From Chrysogorgia sp. JL179-B06 (Eukaryota > Cnidaria > Anthozoa > Scleralcyonacea > Chrysogorgiidae): a stretch of DNA of 64,000 bases. Below, piece by piece: positions 9,727 to 20,867 of this stretch (its first letter is position 1; every line of letters starts with the position of its first letter). The position numbers and the translations under genes are program-made. The notes under the pieces were generated by a model. The model did not search any database and was not told where the DNA came from. It saw nothing but the letters and a program-made list of their open reading frames with translations. The stretch lies in assembly GCA_035772405.1 (NCBI GenBank), contig JAYKKM010000193.1, forward strand, positions 2,193,501-2,257,500, given 5' to 3'.

Positions 9727-9836
9727 CGTGAACAATAGCGCTCAAAACGCCACCGCACACTGGGGGAACTTGCTTACGCCAACAGTCATGAGTGAAACTT
9801 TGCTAAGCTGATAGCTCTAGTGTGCGGCGGGCTTTA

Positions 9837-10082
9837 GGCTGGTTCACACGAGCGACATGAGCATGAGCACAAGATCAATACGAAAACAAAGCATGACTTC
9901 TCCTCTGGGACTTGCGAAGACAAAACAACGAGAATTTTGCTTTGTTTCGTCTCTTGTTCTGCTTTTGGCTTATGCTTGGACTATGATCTTATGCTTATGA
10001 CGATCCTTATGTCACAGGCTTGACTTCATTCCTTTGTTTTTCTTTTTGTTTTGTTCTTTACATGCTCACGTGTGAACCTGCA
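9837..10082. mobile_element. MITE with GGTTCACACG ends
   Basis: GGCTGGTTCACACGAGC at the left and GCTCACGTGTGAACCTGC at the right, with GAGCATGAGC / GCTTATGCTTATG subterminal repeats. It lies immediately after the Harbinger TTA duplication. Confidence 0.5.
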
Positions 10083-10102
10083 GGCCCGTTTCAAACGTCG
10101 AA

Positions 10103-10270
10103 CATAGACCTCTTTCATGGCCAGTATAAATATTCTTTTATATGCATGCAAATTAGCCTTTCTCGTTACAAAGCAAAGATTCTTTGGAATTACAAACACA
10201 CGGACGAGGTCAGAAAGGCTAATATAAAAGAATATTTAATTTGGGTGCCTTTCATAATAAAGAGGTCTAT
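10103..10270. mobile_element. MITE, CATAGACCTCTTTCAT family, copy 1
   Basis: Ends ATAGACCTCTTTCAT and ATAATAAAGAGGTCTAT, inner inverted AAATATTCTTTTATAT / TAAAAGAATATTTAA and a conserved core AAAGATTCTTTGGAATTAC. Copies lie in the opposite orientation at 56529-56660 and 59460-59640. Confidence 0.7.
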
Positions 10271-10279
10271 TTCATGTGT

Positions 10280-10815
10280 ATGTCGAAGGCTCGAAGCTAA
10301 TGTAAATTAGCAATATATCCTTTGTTGAATTGATTTGAATTATAGGTTCGCCACATGCAAACTTCGGCGTTTGATATCGGGGCCTAAGTGGCCTAACAAA
10401 GTCCGACAATCTCCGCGATAAAGCATCATTTCAATTATATTACAGTTAGCTATGATGGCCGAGCGGAAATTATATTATGGGGGTGTCGCATGTTTCAAGT
10501 TTTTTCATTTTCAAAATAATCAAAAGCTCAAAGCAATCTCTGCAACTCTAACCTCATGCTGGTGTTAATCACCACGATTCACAGTTTGCGAGATTCTTGA
10601 TGACTTTCTCCCCCGTCGGCGAAACTGACCATAAATAGTATATAAACCATAGTGCTAAATATGGTAAGAATGACATACTGTTCTATTAATGTTCTCAGCG
10701 GGTCTTCCTATCCGTTGAGCAATCCTATGTACATTTAAGGTTACATGTTTTTCAAAATCAAGAAACGCCTGTCATTTTTCGCCTTCAAACGAAATAGCCA
10801 AGGACATATTCATAG
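10280..10815. other. no supported gene
   Basis: AT-rich sequence without recognisable coding or TIR structure; ends in the (ATA)n tract at 10835-10870. Confidence 0.5.
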
Positions 10816-10919
10816 ACCATGCAGAGTACATCCGATAATAATAATTATAATAATAATCATAATAATAACAATCAGACCCGATGCTCCGCGCAACACCGAC
10901 GTACACTCTAGGAGTCAAC

Positions 10920-11120
10920 TGTAATGGTGTGATATCATATCTTCATGTGACGTCACTCACATTTGTATATAGTTACATATAAGGTGTTGATTAAGGATAC
11001 TAAGATAGCCAATCCTACAATCTCTGTGTCACAATAACAGAACATTACATTGGCGACGAGGATTAATTATTTTTATGCGCTATGGCTTCTTCTCTTCCGG
11101 CAACCTCGACGACGCGGTAA
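10920..11120 (+). mobile_element. Ty3/Gypsy-type LTR with PBS and gag start
   Basis: A 130-bp block begins TGTAATGG (10920) and ends ATTACA (11049), giving TGTAAT...ATTACA short inverted ends. It holds a TATA-like GTATATAG. It is followed at once by TTGGCGACGAGGAT (11050-11063), the leader/primer-binding sequence seen next to Mag-type Gypsy LTRs. ATG at 11082 opens MASSLPATSTTR and then a stop. No pol or 3' LTR was found downstream, so this is a truncated 5' end. Boundaries are inferred from the TG..CA rule. Confidence 0.6.
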
Positions 11121-11314
11121 TGCATTGCGCGCTTGTGTTTTTCTCGCTGGCCATTTTGTGGGACGCCTAATTCAATGATATATAATATCAGATATATAAT
11201 ATCAGATCCTATATATGTATAAAGACTATATTTGTCAAAATATTGATGAAACTAGTATCTGTTTCGAAATATCAAATAGCCCAAGTACCATCATTCGACC
11301 ACCTGCTCCCAACT

Positions 11315-11380
11315 TGACCTGTAGTTCAGTCGGACTAGCAAACCGAAGGTCGCGGGTTCGAATCCCAGCCGGGCCAAGTA
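11315..11380 (+). repeat. tRNA-like SINE head
   Basis: A box TAGTTCAGTCGG and B box GGTTCGAATCC are spaced as in a tRNA; the acceptor stem is poor. A SINE head or tRNA fossil rather than a functional tRNA. Confidence 0.6.
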
Positions 11381-11543
11381 GAGTTTCCTCTACTTGTCCG
11401 GTATGGTTCGTCACTCGGAGTAGCCATTTACATCGTTATTATTCACCACCCGAGTTCATAATCCTCATAATATATATATATATTTATCCCGGCATTACCA
11501 CCACCTGCATATATACAGAACTCGTGACTAGGCTCTCGGCAAC

Positions 11544-11616
11544 GGCATCCGTAGCTCAGTGGTCAGAGCACTGCACTAGCATGGCGGGTCGCGGGTTCAA
11601 TTCCCAGCCGGAAGGC
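11544..11616 (+). repeat. second tRNA-like SINE head
   Basis: A box TAGCTCAGTGGTC, D-arm GCTC...GAGC, and B box GGTTCAATTCC with T-stem GCGGG/CCAGC. Acceptor pairing is imperfect. Same orientation, about 230 bp after the first. Confidence 0.6.
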
Positions 11617-11699
11617 CTTAAAGTTGCATTTTTCGCAACTGGTCCCGGTTTGGTCTTAAAATGTATGTATTCCAACACTCGAAATTTTCCTTCACCATA

Positions 11700-14600
11700 A
11701 ATCCTTTCCACATGTAGTTTGATCGAGTGAAATGCCAAATATTACCTATATATATATATATATATTGAGATCACACTGAGCTTGCTGGACCAAAGGTACT
11801 CTGGGGTTAGACATTTATCTGGGATAAATTATTACGCACAGCCATGTGCGGATGAAGCATGTGCGGGGGTCCCTGGCATATTAATATTAATAATATAATG
11901 TGAACTTTATTTGATGAAGGTGTAGACATGATATATTACAAAAGTATTCCACCAGATGTCTTCGTTATAGACAAAAATAATTGAAGTTAGTTGAGCACAA
12001 CACACAATAGCACATGATACACCGTAGCACAACACACTATATAGTTTCCCCCAAAACAAAAAAAAGTTAAGAAATTAATGATCATTTAACTTTTTTCCAA
12101 ACTCGTTCTGTTGAATTTTTAATCCCAACGTCATCCACTCTCCTCAGTTGCAAATGAGTTGCAAATGACGAATTAATTAGTTGCATGTGTTTCTGACTTA
12201 ATAACCTTATAATACTAATGCCATACCGTGGCTGTACCATCACTAGGAAATGAATCAGTTATACTAACGGCAAAAGCTGTGCGTCGATTTAAATTGCTGT
12301 GCGTCGATTTAAGATTGCATATGCAAACTTCTAAACTTAATGCAAACACACCATATCCACTAATTGGTATACTCCATTTTAGGCGAAATATTGTTCCTCC
12401 TAGCTGTCATCAAGGCATACATGGATCTGTTAAGTTGTCTTTTAAAATATGTTCACAAACAATCAACACCGATATTATACGAGGTGGGGGTGCGATGCCT
12501 GCTAGCACTTTTCGGCAAATCAGTCGGCAAAACGCTGAGTCGGTGGGTAGGCAATTTACCTGTTAGTTTAAATTCAATTCGTCGGTCAAATAGAGCAGTG
12601 ATGAGCTGTTAATAAGCCAAGAACCCCCGCACCCAACGTTCACGGGACATCAAATGGGGGAGTAAGAATAGAATGTCGGCGACTTGGACACCAATAAACT
12701 ACAATCAGCGGCAAAATTAGTTGGGACTCCTTGTAAAAAGTGAACTTTTGCAAAGAAAATGTCAAAAGATCTTATATATCTGCCTGCTGTCTCCATTTCA
12801 ATGTTGCTTTACCAACAATTGGTGACAATAGTGTTGGTATATTTCTGGTCGTGGAACATATTTTGTCATAAAACATTTTATGCAACATTTCTCCTTCTTA
12901 GCATCCTCTGCGCCCCTTATTGAATGTTGGTGATTATGTATAGGTTTGGTCTGTCCGTGTTGTGTTATTTAGCATTGAACAGGGAGGGGAGGAAGGGATC
13001 GTAGAGTTTATTTTCAAAAGACTTTGTAATCCAAGTAAATGTTAGAATTTTAAGGCTAGTTTCCGCTCAGGAAAATCTTCCGCAGGACCGGAACGGACAG
13101 GAAAGTTTCCTTTGTGTTCAAGTCGTTAGTTCCAACCGAGAGATCACAAGACAAAGAAAACTTCCCTGTCCGCGTTCCGGGCGTAGACAGACAAAATGTA
13201 CGAGAGCATAGTTAAAGCGTAACAATTGTGGATACAACATTGAAATGGGGGATTGGGGGTCATAATATATGTATTGGTTATATTGAGGCCACGAGGGGAT
13301 ATAAGCCAGTTTGTAATGTCGACTGCGCATCAAAATGACGCGTTCTGCGTCGGGATAAAACTTATTTCAATTCATAACATCATGTTGGGGAATTCAGCAT
13401 AACGAATTTGCAAGTGTAATGAATTACTGATGTTACGAATTTAAATAAGTTAATGAGAAATTGACGCGATTAATACATTGTAAGCTATATGTGAAAAATA
13501 GGTACGCAATGCGTACATGTGTCTACTGACATTTGAATTAAAAGAGAAATGTGAGATAAGTACGTTCATTGGCTTGTGTCCATTCTATGTGAGTATGTCC
13601 GAGGTTATAAGAACGGGTGGTGAACTAGAAGATAGTTTTGCGCTAAGTTGTCACGATATACTGCGGAATTGGGGCAAACATTTTAAACTATATTTGGAAA
13701 TTTTAAAAGTTTATTCAAATCATATATATGGAAGTTTAGCGAAGGTGTAGATCATGTTTGAGTTAATTAACGCGTTTGTTTAGGATATAATATGACAATT
13801 AATATGTGTGCGCCGGTGAATATTAATACCCGTACTAGGTTCCTTAGTTTCGATATACAATTATTTCGGCTAAAATATTAAGCTATTTTGAAATTACTTG
13901 GCAGTATCACTATTAAATTTAAACCACATGAGCCGACCACTGAAACAAAAAAAATGTCGGTCATTGCAAACACACTGACACTGTCTTTGTTCAAATTCGT
14001 ATGGTACGTGAAATTTACACACAAGAACCTAACCAAAATGTTGGTCAGTGTAAACACAATGGCTCAGATAAACAACAAAAGTAGTTCAATACCTAATGGA
14101 CCAAAAAAGCGAAGGAAGAAGCCTACTCGCGATCGGTGAAGCAACAAACGATCTTGGTGAAATTTCGCTGTCTTCCGGAACGTGTTCGGTTGTGACGTAA
14201 GTGCCACTTTCGATAACTGACGTACTGACTGACTACAAACTGCTTTGGCGCGAGAAACCTCTAGGGGGCATGCTCCCGGAGAACATTTTGAATTCTAAAA
14301 GGACGTTTTAACAGAAAAATTAAGATCATAATTAACAATAACAAACCATATTTTTGAGTTCATCTCATCATTGAATTTAATATTGACCAAACCTTTGAAT
14401 TTAATAATTATGAATTCAAATATATGGACAGCAATTCGCGATTCTAAATATATTCTAAATAGCGTAAATCGACAGCCCAACGTAAACAATTTAAAAGCTG
14501 AACACAACAATCCGATCGGTTTTTCCTAAACAGATTCTAACTCAACAATGCAGCTTTTATAAACACTGTGTGTGATGATTGTTAAAAATAACTAAGCCTA

Positions 14601-15060
14601 TTAAAGCTAGCTGTCACGAAGTATAAAAGTCAGATTCTTTAACTTTTTATTTAAAGTTCTCTATATTTTTAAACATTTTTTTAACTGCGCAAAAAAGTAG
14701 GGGGGGAGGGCTGATACCCAGCGTTTTCGCGGTCCCTGATTTGCGAAAAAACGAACGTTTTATCAAGTAACTATAAATTAAAGCTCCAAACTTGCCTAAA
14801 CTTTGTCCGCAATTGCTAAAAAACGACCCATTAACGAGCCCGAGATTTCAAAACAATCTGTCATGTTGTTTGGCTTACATTTCATTGGTTTTTAATTCCG
14901 TAATTAATTAGTTATAAGACTATTTTCAAGGTGGTATTTTACCGAAACAGCTTATTAATATGATGAGCCATGTGGTTTTTAACTTAGTCTCTGATGTCAC
15001 TTCCGGAACATGCTTGATCTGTTGCTAATATATGCTAATATATTTGAAACCTCGTAACAT
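11700..15060. other. gene-poor stretch
   Basis: Contains an (AT)n run at 11750-11765, a short inverted GGAAAGTTTCCT / GAAAACTTCC pair near 13095-13165 and scattered AT-rich sequence. Open frames of 60-112 codons (e.g. 12228-12566, 13888-14139) show no domain, no splice logic and no codon signature, so no gene is called. Confidence 0.5.
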
Positions 15061-15072
15061 GAAATTATAACC

Positions 15073-15303
15073 CACTGAGGTTTAAATAAAGACTGGATCG
15101 AGCAACTATTGTCCAGAAAATGAAGACAGAAGTAGCTCGTGGCGGCCATCTTGTTGGGACTACGTTATAGGTGACAGAGACTTCTGTCTTTTAAGATGCT
15201 GAAATGAATCAGTTGGCCAAGGTTTTCCCATAATATAGAACACAAACTACGGTTCCATAACAGCAACTATGACGCCAGAATTAGTGCGTGGTGGCCATAA
15301 TAG
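15073..15303. mobile_element. left arm of the outermost hAT-like MITE of the 15-21.5 kb stack
   Basis: CACTGAGGTTTAAATAAAGACTGG, ATCGAGCAACTATTGTCC, GGCGGCCATCTTGTTGGG, CAGTTGGCCAAGGTTTTCCC, AACACAAACTACGGTTCC match the left arm of 38027-38580. Its partner arm is at 20868-21455, so about 5.6 kb of later insertions separate the halves. Outer flanks do not give a TSD. Confidence 0.7.
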
Positions 15304-15540
15304 GGACCTTAAGATCTACGACGGCAACCTAGGACGCGACGTCGTTCAAACAAAAGAATATTTATGCGAAACAAACAGAATGAATAATTTTTATTCCCAA
15401 CAGTAATCTCAACGCCGCTCTCGTTCTGTTTACAACGCCACTGAGAACATTTTTACGTCTTTAGGACGACGGTAACTCGCGGTGAGATGAAAGCTATTAC
15501 TTAAGACTGACTTAAACATAAGGTTGCCGTCGTACGGTGA
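15304..15540. mobile_element. MITE with CTACGACGGCAACC ends
   Basis: ACCTTAAGATCTACGACGGC at the left and AAGGTTGCCGTCGTAC at the right are inverted. The right end is cut short at 15537, where the next element begins. Confidence 0.55.
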
Positions 15541-15857
15541 TCGAGGATGAGCATGAAATCTTGTTGGTCAGCAGTCACATTAACTGGATAACATCAAGCT
15601 GGAATCGATGTAGGAGGGTTAGGAAGACACTTAAAGGTGACCTGACACGAATTTTTTTTTCTCATATTCTTTTAGCTAGACCTTATTACAACACAAAACT
15701 ACCTTGTTTGAAGCCGTTTTGGTTTTTCCTTGCCCTTTTTTTGGAGCAAAACCCATCATAAAATTTCGATTTTTAAGGCAAAAGTGCGATGTGTGACGTA
15801 AATTTGTTTGCACGTTCCGTTATGTAAATAGACAAGTCTAGGAGTAGAATCAATAAA

Positions 15858-16641
15858 ATGTCAAGTTCTTCTGATGAAAATGACTCTTCAAGTCCACAAG
15901 AATCTTCTAGCGACTCAGAAGAGCTATGTGGTGTGGTTTATGGGCAATATGAACCAATATGAACCTTATGTTCATGAACCATTGGCAAGCAATCGGTCAA
16001 ACAAACGACAGCGCACAAGCTCCAGCAATGACGAAGTTGATTTGGATGGCCTTTCTCCTCGTGTTCTTGCTGAACGATTCGAAAGCAAAGTTGATGTTAA
16101 GGATTGATGTAGTTGTGGCCAATGTAAAGTAGAACATCTTGTTGGATCTCTCGAGTACAGATGTTGCCGAGAAGTCGTGGATACGACCGGGAAAATGGCC
16201 TTCGACGGCTCGATAGAGCATATCAAGTGCATTTAATATCCAACACGAAGACTTTTTAGCAATCACGAATAAGGCTGTGTTAACTCTATCTGGGCAGTCA
16301 TTAGTTCGTATGGATGGAAGTCACTATCGTAAGAAGAAAAATGTACCTGAAGACGAGTAAGTCAGCACAAATATAAATTAAATTACTTTTGCTGCTTCAA
16401 CTGTATAAACTGTCTTGTAATTATTACAGTAATAAATGTTGTGTTTCTGTCAACTTATAGATATTTGAGATCTGTGGCGTATCGGTGGCTAATAAGGTGG
16501 CTTTGTGGATACATGGGTTGGAGCAACACAAGACCTTTGCCTGCTTGTATCTATGATTATCTTCGAACAAAATATCCAAAAGGACAAAGATACGAAAACA
16601 AGGGATATCTACCAGCACAATGCAGACAGGGACCTGTGTAA
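15858..16641 (+). pseudogene. P2X7 'ballast'-like cysteine-rich protein, two exons, inside Kolobok
   Basis: ATG at 15858 gives an acidic Ser-rich N-terminus (SSSSDENDSSSPQESSSDSEE), then GQYEP, YVHEPLA, a KRQR basic cluster and GLSPRVLAERFESKVDVKD. The cysteine core follows: CSCGQC, RCCREV, IKCI, HEDFLAITNKAVL, SHYRKKKNVPEDE. A GTAAGT donor ends exon 1 at 16356 and an acceptor TTATAG starts exon 2 at 16461, joining in frame to YLRSVAYRWLIRWLCGYMG, LPACIYDYLRTKYP and a stop at 16641, about 226 residues. The C-x-C-G-x-C, R-C-C, H-x-D-F and AYR..RW..GY motifs in this order match the zinc-coordinating C-terminal domain of vertebrate P2X7 and its standalone invertebrate homologues. Breaks: a 10-bp tandem duplication (AATATGAACC twice, about 15946-15966), a TGA where Trp is expected before CSCG, and a frameshift near 16230. 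Confidence 0.8.
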
Positions 16642-17737
16642 TTTTATATCGATTGTTGAATACAACTGTCATGTTAGTTTGTCATAATACTTTTAATTAA
16701 GTATATACTAGAATAGAATTTAATTATTCCAGAGAACATCTATACTCCCCCCACAGAAGAAATTAACCCAGCTACACCTTTTGGCACTGGCTATCCTAAT
16801 CCTCAATCCTAATACACTACTATAATTGGAAACAAATTACTCTCTTTCTGCCATCCCGACGGGGAGGGGAGAGAACCTCGGGATGGCTGAAATTTCCTCT
16901 GTGGGGGAAGTGTTGATCTTTTCTAAAATGAACCAGTAAAAATATTGTGTGTTGACCCAACATTACGAAAGCAATACGGTAGTGAAAGTCAGACCATTCT
17001 GCTTTGAGGTAACACTTGCACGCATAAACATAAGCATATTATATTCATTGAAAGCTTGCTAATATATTCTACTTACTTAAAGCTTGGCATAAGTGAACCT
17101 GGTTTATGCTCAAATCAAAAGGGAATTACAGTGACCATAATGCCAACATGCAAACATCTAATTACAAGTATTAGTTGGAATGCAGTTAACTTCAGCATCC
17201 AACTCTTCAAGTCCCAAATTATACTGTATATTTAAATTTTTCAGTTATTAAATTTTTCAGTTATTAAATTTTTCCAGTTGTTGTACCTCTGTTGTTACTA
17301 TAAAAACACTTTCTCTAAAACATTATTTCCATACGCAATCTGAAATTACATGAATTGGTGTGTCAAATTTGGAGACAGGATGAAAGTACCTTGAAAATAA
17401 AATATAACTAATTACCAATGTTAGTGTAGGTTTGCTTAAATTTGGTTCATTGTTGTTACATGTCATTTATCCAAATCAACCAATAGTAATTGTTAAACTA
17501 ACCAATAGTTCATGTAAGGGTGAATAACTAGGCAATACACTACTATTGGTTGGATGGGTGAAAATACAATACACATGTGGCCACCAAGAACTGAAATTTT
17601 GCACAAACCTAGACAAAAACATAGATAGTGAGTTATATTGTACTTCTATCAAGTGTCCAAGCCTTGTCTTGTATCAACTTTGGTAAAAAATTTCAATATA
17701 TTGTATTTATCAGTCATCTGGTGTTATGGAACAAATT

Positions 17738-19312
17738 TTAATTTGGGCAACGGTTTTGTGGATGACCTAGCATAGGCTTTTTGCATTTTTTGCAATGAGG
17801 CGATCTTTTCTTTTTGGCAGTAGTACTGGTAGCACTAGAAGTTTGAGTCATATTCTCAGATCTTTCATTCTCTGCAATGATCAATTGGTCTTGAACTTCT
17901 AATGCAGGAAACAGAGGGGTTTTCACACTTTGGGTGGTTGCAAGTTGCTGAATCGCATTTTCTCGAGACAACCTGTTTGAAAACTGTGATGTTAGCGACT
18001 TTGGGGCTTTAGATTCTTCTTCCTAATAAATCTTTTCCAGATCTTTTAATGGACTCGTGAACAACATCTCCTTTAGATTATCGCTGTATCCTGGGAAAAA
18101 AAGTTGAAATCCTCTATTTTCCTAATCACTTTCCTGTACTAATTTAAGGGGGATGCAGTATGGATAAGGGGAGGGGTGTGAGAAAATGATACACTAATTG
18201 GTATGCTTGTGAAAATGTTGATAATCATGAACAACCTCTTATGGAAAACATGACAGTTACTGTAAGTTGGCTCAACTTTCACATCTCTAACTACAGCTTC
18301 ACCAGCCTTGAAATTTGGCCACCAAACACGTGTCCTGACTTCACCATTCTTCTTCTTTTTCACTTTCCCATGCACGTTTTCATTAAAATGAAGTGATGCA
18401 AGAATTTGCCTAGTTGTCAAAATCAATTGTAAAAGCTCAGTGTATACACTACACATTAACTGCTGTAAGTATTGCTGGATTATAACACTCACTAAGTAGA
18501 TAATCTTTTGAATTAATGGTAATCAGCATGGGCATACAGGTGGAAAAAATATGCCCGACTTGCATGGAAATTGCCTGACACAGTGATGCCCTGCCCTCTC
18601 CCTTGACAAAATTATGGAACAAAAACAGATTGCCATACAAGTTATGACATTTTAGCTCGTTTTGAACTTTTTGTATGTTGCATATCTGCATTTTGTCGCC
18701 AGAAGTTCAGCACTGCATGATATGTATGACTCAAGTGCACTTGTTTGGGTGTCAGGTGACATTTTCTTGATATCAAATAAAAATAATACTCCTATGAACA
18801 CTGTGCCCCACAAATCAAGTCAAATTGCTGTAATTAATCATATGGTCACCTCAAAATTGTTTATTTGATAAGGGAGAATTACCATTGTATGCGAATATGC
18901 GATATGCAAATACGGCATGCTTTGTAAATACAGTTGAAGTTTAAAAATATACCTTCCTCTTCCCTCTCGCCGTAATATCATCGTTTTTATTCTCCAACAC
19001 GAATGATGTATCTTCCACGTTCAAGGACTCTATAATCTGAACTTTCATCTAAAAAGCGACGGGAATTTATTAACACGAATCTTCGAAGTGCGCAGAACAC
19101 AGAGATAAATGTTTTGTCGGCTCTTTGAAATCCACTCGATGTTTTCGAACAAATTGAACCCATTTCTGGCCATCTTTTGGGAAGGCATGCATCTTTATGC
19201 CAGGGGTATACGATGTATTCTTGCAACTAACTTTTTGTGGCGTCCCAGCTACACAATATCTGCCTCCTCTTCTTGTTGCCTTATTCGCCTCCATATTGTC
19301 TGTAGCTTGCAA
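17738..19312 (-). pseudogene. Kolobok THAP-domain transposase, degraded
   Basis: The first exon begins at ATG 19312. A THAP zinc finger spans residues about 18-80: RYCVAGTPQKVSC, then MHAFPKD, WVQFVRKHR, LCSAHFEDSC (C-x(4)-C-type start, Trp, final C..H). The frame stops right after the last Cys (19070). Further downstream on the minus strand the C-terminal block LASLHFNENVHGK, ...VWWPNF, AVVRDVKVEPTY (18390 to 18261) ends at a GTAACT donor. The final exon starts after TTTTTCCCAG (18090), joins as TYRYSDNLKEML, passes one in-frame TAG, and ends KCKKPMLGHPQNRCPN (a Cys-x-x-Cys knuckle) at 17738. The L-H-[FY]-N-E-N and TYxY motifs are typical of cnidarian THAP transposases. Much of the catalytic middle was not recognised and is probably deleted. 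Confidence 0.75.
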
Positions 19313-19696
19313 ACAAATTTACGTCACAGCCAAATTGTCACGTGATCGTGACCGCGCGTAAAGCTGACCGATTTAAAACCAACAAAGGCCAAGAAAAATG
19401 CCTTTAAAATATGGTTTTTCGTCGCCTTTTGCCCATTTTTTAATTGAAGCTGTAATGATTGCATACAGTGAAAGTCAAAACAGGTTTAAAAAAATTCGTG
19501 TCAGGTCACCTTTAAGGGGAGGGTTAGGGTTAGAAAACTCATTAGGTGGGGGCCGGGTTAGGGTTGGATCTAAGTTGTTTGGGGGTTAGCGGTTATTTCA
19601 TGGTTAAGTGACAAAATTCTGACGTTCCCTTGATGTTATCCAGTTAATGTGACTGCTGACCAACAAGATTTCATGCTCATCCTCGTTATAGCAAAC

Positions 19697-20859
19697 CAGT
19701 GTTTCCACTTTGCAGGAAATTTCCTGATTTTAAGGAAATTCTGACTCGAAAAGGAAATGATCAGGATGAGGTAAAATCTCAGGAAATCTCAGGAAATCGA
19801 GAAAATGTTTTGGAAATGTGAAATTTTTAGTCTAGTCATGTGGACTTTCAGCTTTTCTTCAGTTGATTTCCCCCGAGCCGACTCTATAAAGGTACGTTTA
19901 CACACTACGATTTGTCGGGCCGACACTGACGAATATTTACGTGATTCGCGGTAAATTTCGCTAATTCGTCATCCCCGACAAATCGCAGTGTGTAAACGTA
20001 ACTCCCGATTTTTACTCCCGATTTTTACTAAATATTATAAAATCACTATAGGCAACATAAAATTGCTTGCAAATGGCGTGAACAAAAAAAAATGTCGGAA
20101 AGTGAAAGAAGTCTTTGGCTATCGCAGCTTCGGCTTCGATGGTTTTGATTATGGCGGCAATAAAAACATACCCTGGGTGCCAGAGGTTCTTATAAAAACA
20201 AGGAAAAAAAGAAAAGGTCAATTTGGGTGAAGAAACTAGTTCCGTACGAGGTTCCGTTTTAATAAAATAGCTTCGTCTGCTATACACTCGCAGTTTACGG
20301 TCGACATATTCCTTTTTTTTTTGTTTTAATTTATTTTTAAATATACGCGCGTTTATTCAGTAGTCATAGTTACAGTAAAAAATCGCTACGACTCTGGAAA
20401 AATCTGTGACTTTTCTACAGATTTTTCTCCCGATTACTTGCTGACGTCAACGCTAACGCCATCAATTGGATGCTCATATTTGGAAAATCGGCCCGACAAA
20501 TCGTAGTGTGTAAACGTACCTTAAGCAGGCTATGCGAGTAGCCAGAGCTTTTGTTTTATGAATTTTGCCGGGGTCAGATAATACAGTACCAAACTTGTAA
20601 ATATTTTATGATAACAATTTTCTATTTTTCTATAACCTTTATTTATTATTTATATGCTATTGGCTATAGGTATTTCATCGTATTTCAACTATTGTTGAAA
20701 ACAATTTGGGTGGGTATGACGTCATGACCACGATTCTCTTGTAGTAATATCACGTTCGTGTGAAGGAAATTTGAAGGAAATCTGAATAAAAATATCAGGA
20801 AATTTCAGGAAATTTCAGAGCACGAGAGGGAAATCTTGATTTCAGTTGTGGAAGCACTG
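19697..20859. mobile_element. hAT element with 8-bp TSD, hosting a Harbinger MITE
   Basis: TAGCAAAC at 19689-19696 and 20860-20867 flanks termini CAGTGTTTCCAC and GTGGAAGCACTG. Subterminal regions are packed with AGGAAAT / ATTTCCT motifs (e.g. 19714-19800, 20765-20830). CAGNG ends plus an exact 8-bp duplication identify hAT. Non-coding. Interrupted by 19890-20521. Confidence 0.88.
19890..20521. mobile_element. 632-bp Harbinger-like MITE
   Basis: TAA at 19887-19889 and 20522-20524 flanks the TIR AGGTACGTTTACACACTACG, ATTTGTCGGGCCGA (about 34 bp). A second internal inverted copy (CCCGACAAATCGCAGTG) lies at 19975. The 3-bp TWA duplication points to PIF/Harbinger. No transposase domain. Confidence 0.82.
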
Positions 20860-20867
20860 TAGCAAAC

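Larger units (their letters stand above)
7711..9833 (+). mobile_element. PIF/Harbinger transposon, internally deleted and twice interrupted
   Basis: TTA at 7708-7710 and 9834-9836 flanks TIRs beginning AGCCCACCGCACACTAGAGC; the right end, read inward on the minus strand, is AGCCCGCCGCACAC. The TIRs are about 250 bp, including TTCAACATGTTGAAT and TACGCATGCGTGTTGACTC. A 3-bp TWA duplication plus a HARBI1-like coding start (7970) identify the Harbinger superfamily. The right TIR is split by a non-LTR retroelement (about 8347-9443) and by an hAT MITE (9547-9726). Subtracting both leaves roughly 0.8 kb, far below an autonomous element, so most of the transposase was deleted before or after these insertions. 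Confidence 0.85.
15635..19511. mobile_element. Kolobok-type DNA transposon with two convergent genes
   Basis: TTAA at 15631-15634 and at 19512-19515 flanks TIRs of about 24 bp: AGGTGACCTGACACGAAT plus a T-run at the left, and the inverted form at the right. A TTAA duplication combined with a THAP-type zinc-finger transposase defines the Kolobok superfamily. The 3877-bp element carries a plus-strand gene resembling the P2X7 C-terminal domain (15858-16641) and a minus-strand THAP transposase (19312 to 17738), tail to tail. Both are disrupted. A small inner inverted pair (CTCCCCCCACAGAAGAAATT / AATTTCCTCTGTGGGGG, about 16744-16915) sits between the genes. Confidence 0.88.
15542..19685. mobile_element. 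TIR element interrupted by Kolobok
   Basis: A 56-bp inverted pair: CGAGGATGAGCATGAAATC at 15542 onward and GATTTCATGCTCATCCTCG up to 19685, with GTCAGCAGTCACATTAACTG inside both arms. Between the arms lie a TTAGGG-like tract and the Kolobok transposon. Superfamily unknown; no clear TSD. Confidence 0.7.

Noticed and set aside
11544..11616. tRNA gene on the plus strand
   Set aside because: A and B boxes are present but acceptor pairing is poor. Kept as a tRNA-like SINE head.
20012..20287. 80-91 codon ORFs on both strands
   Set aside because: They fall entirely within the Harbinger MITE 19890-20521 and carry no transposase motif.
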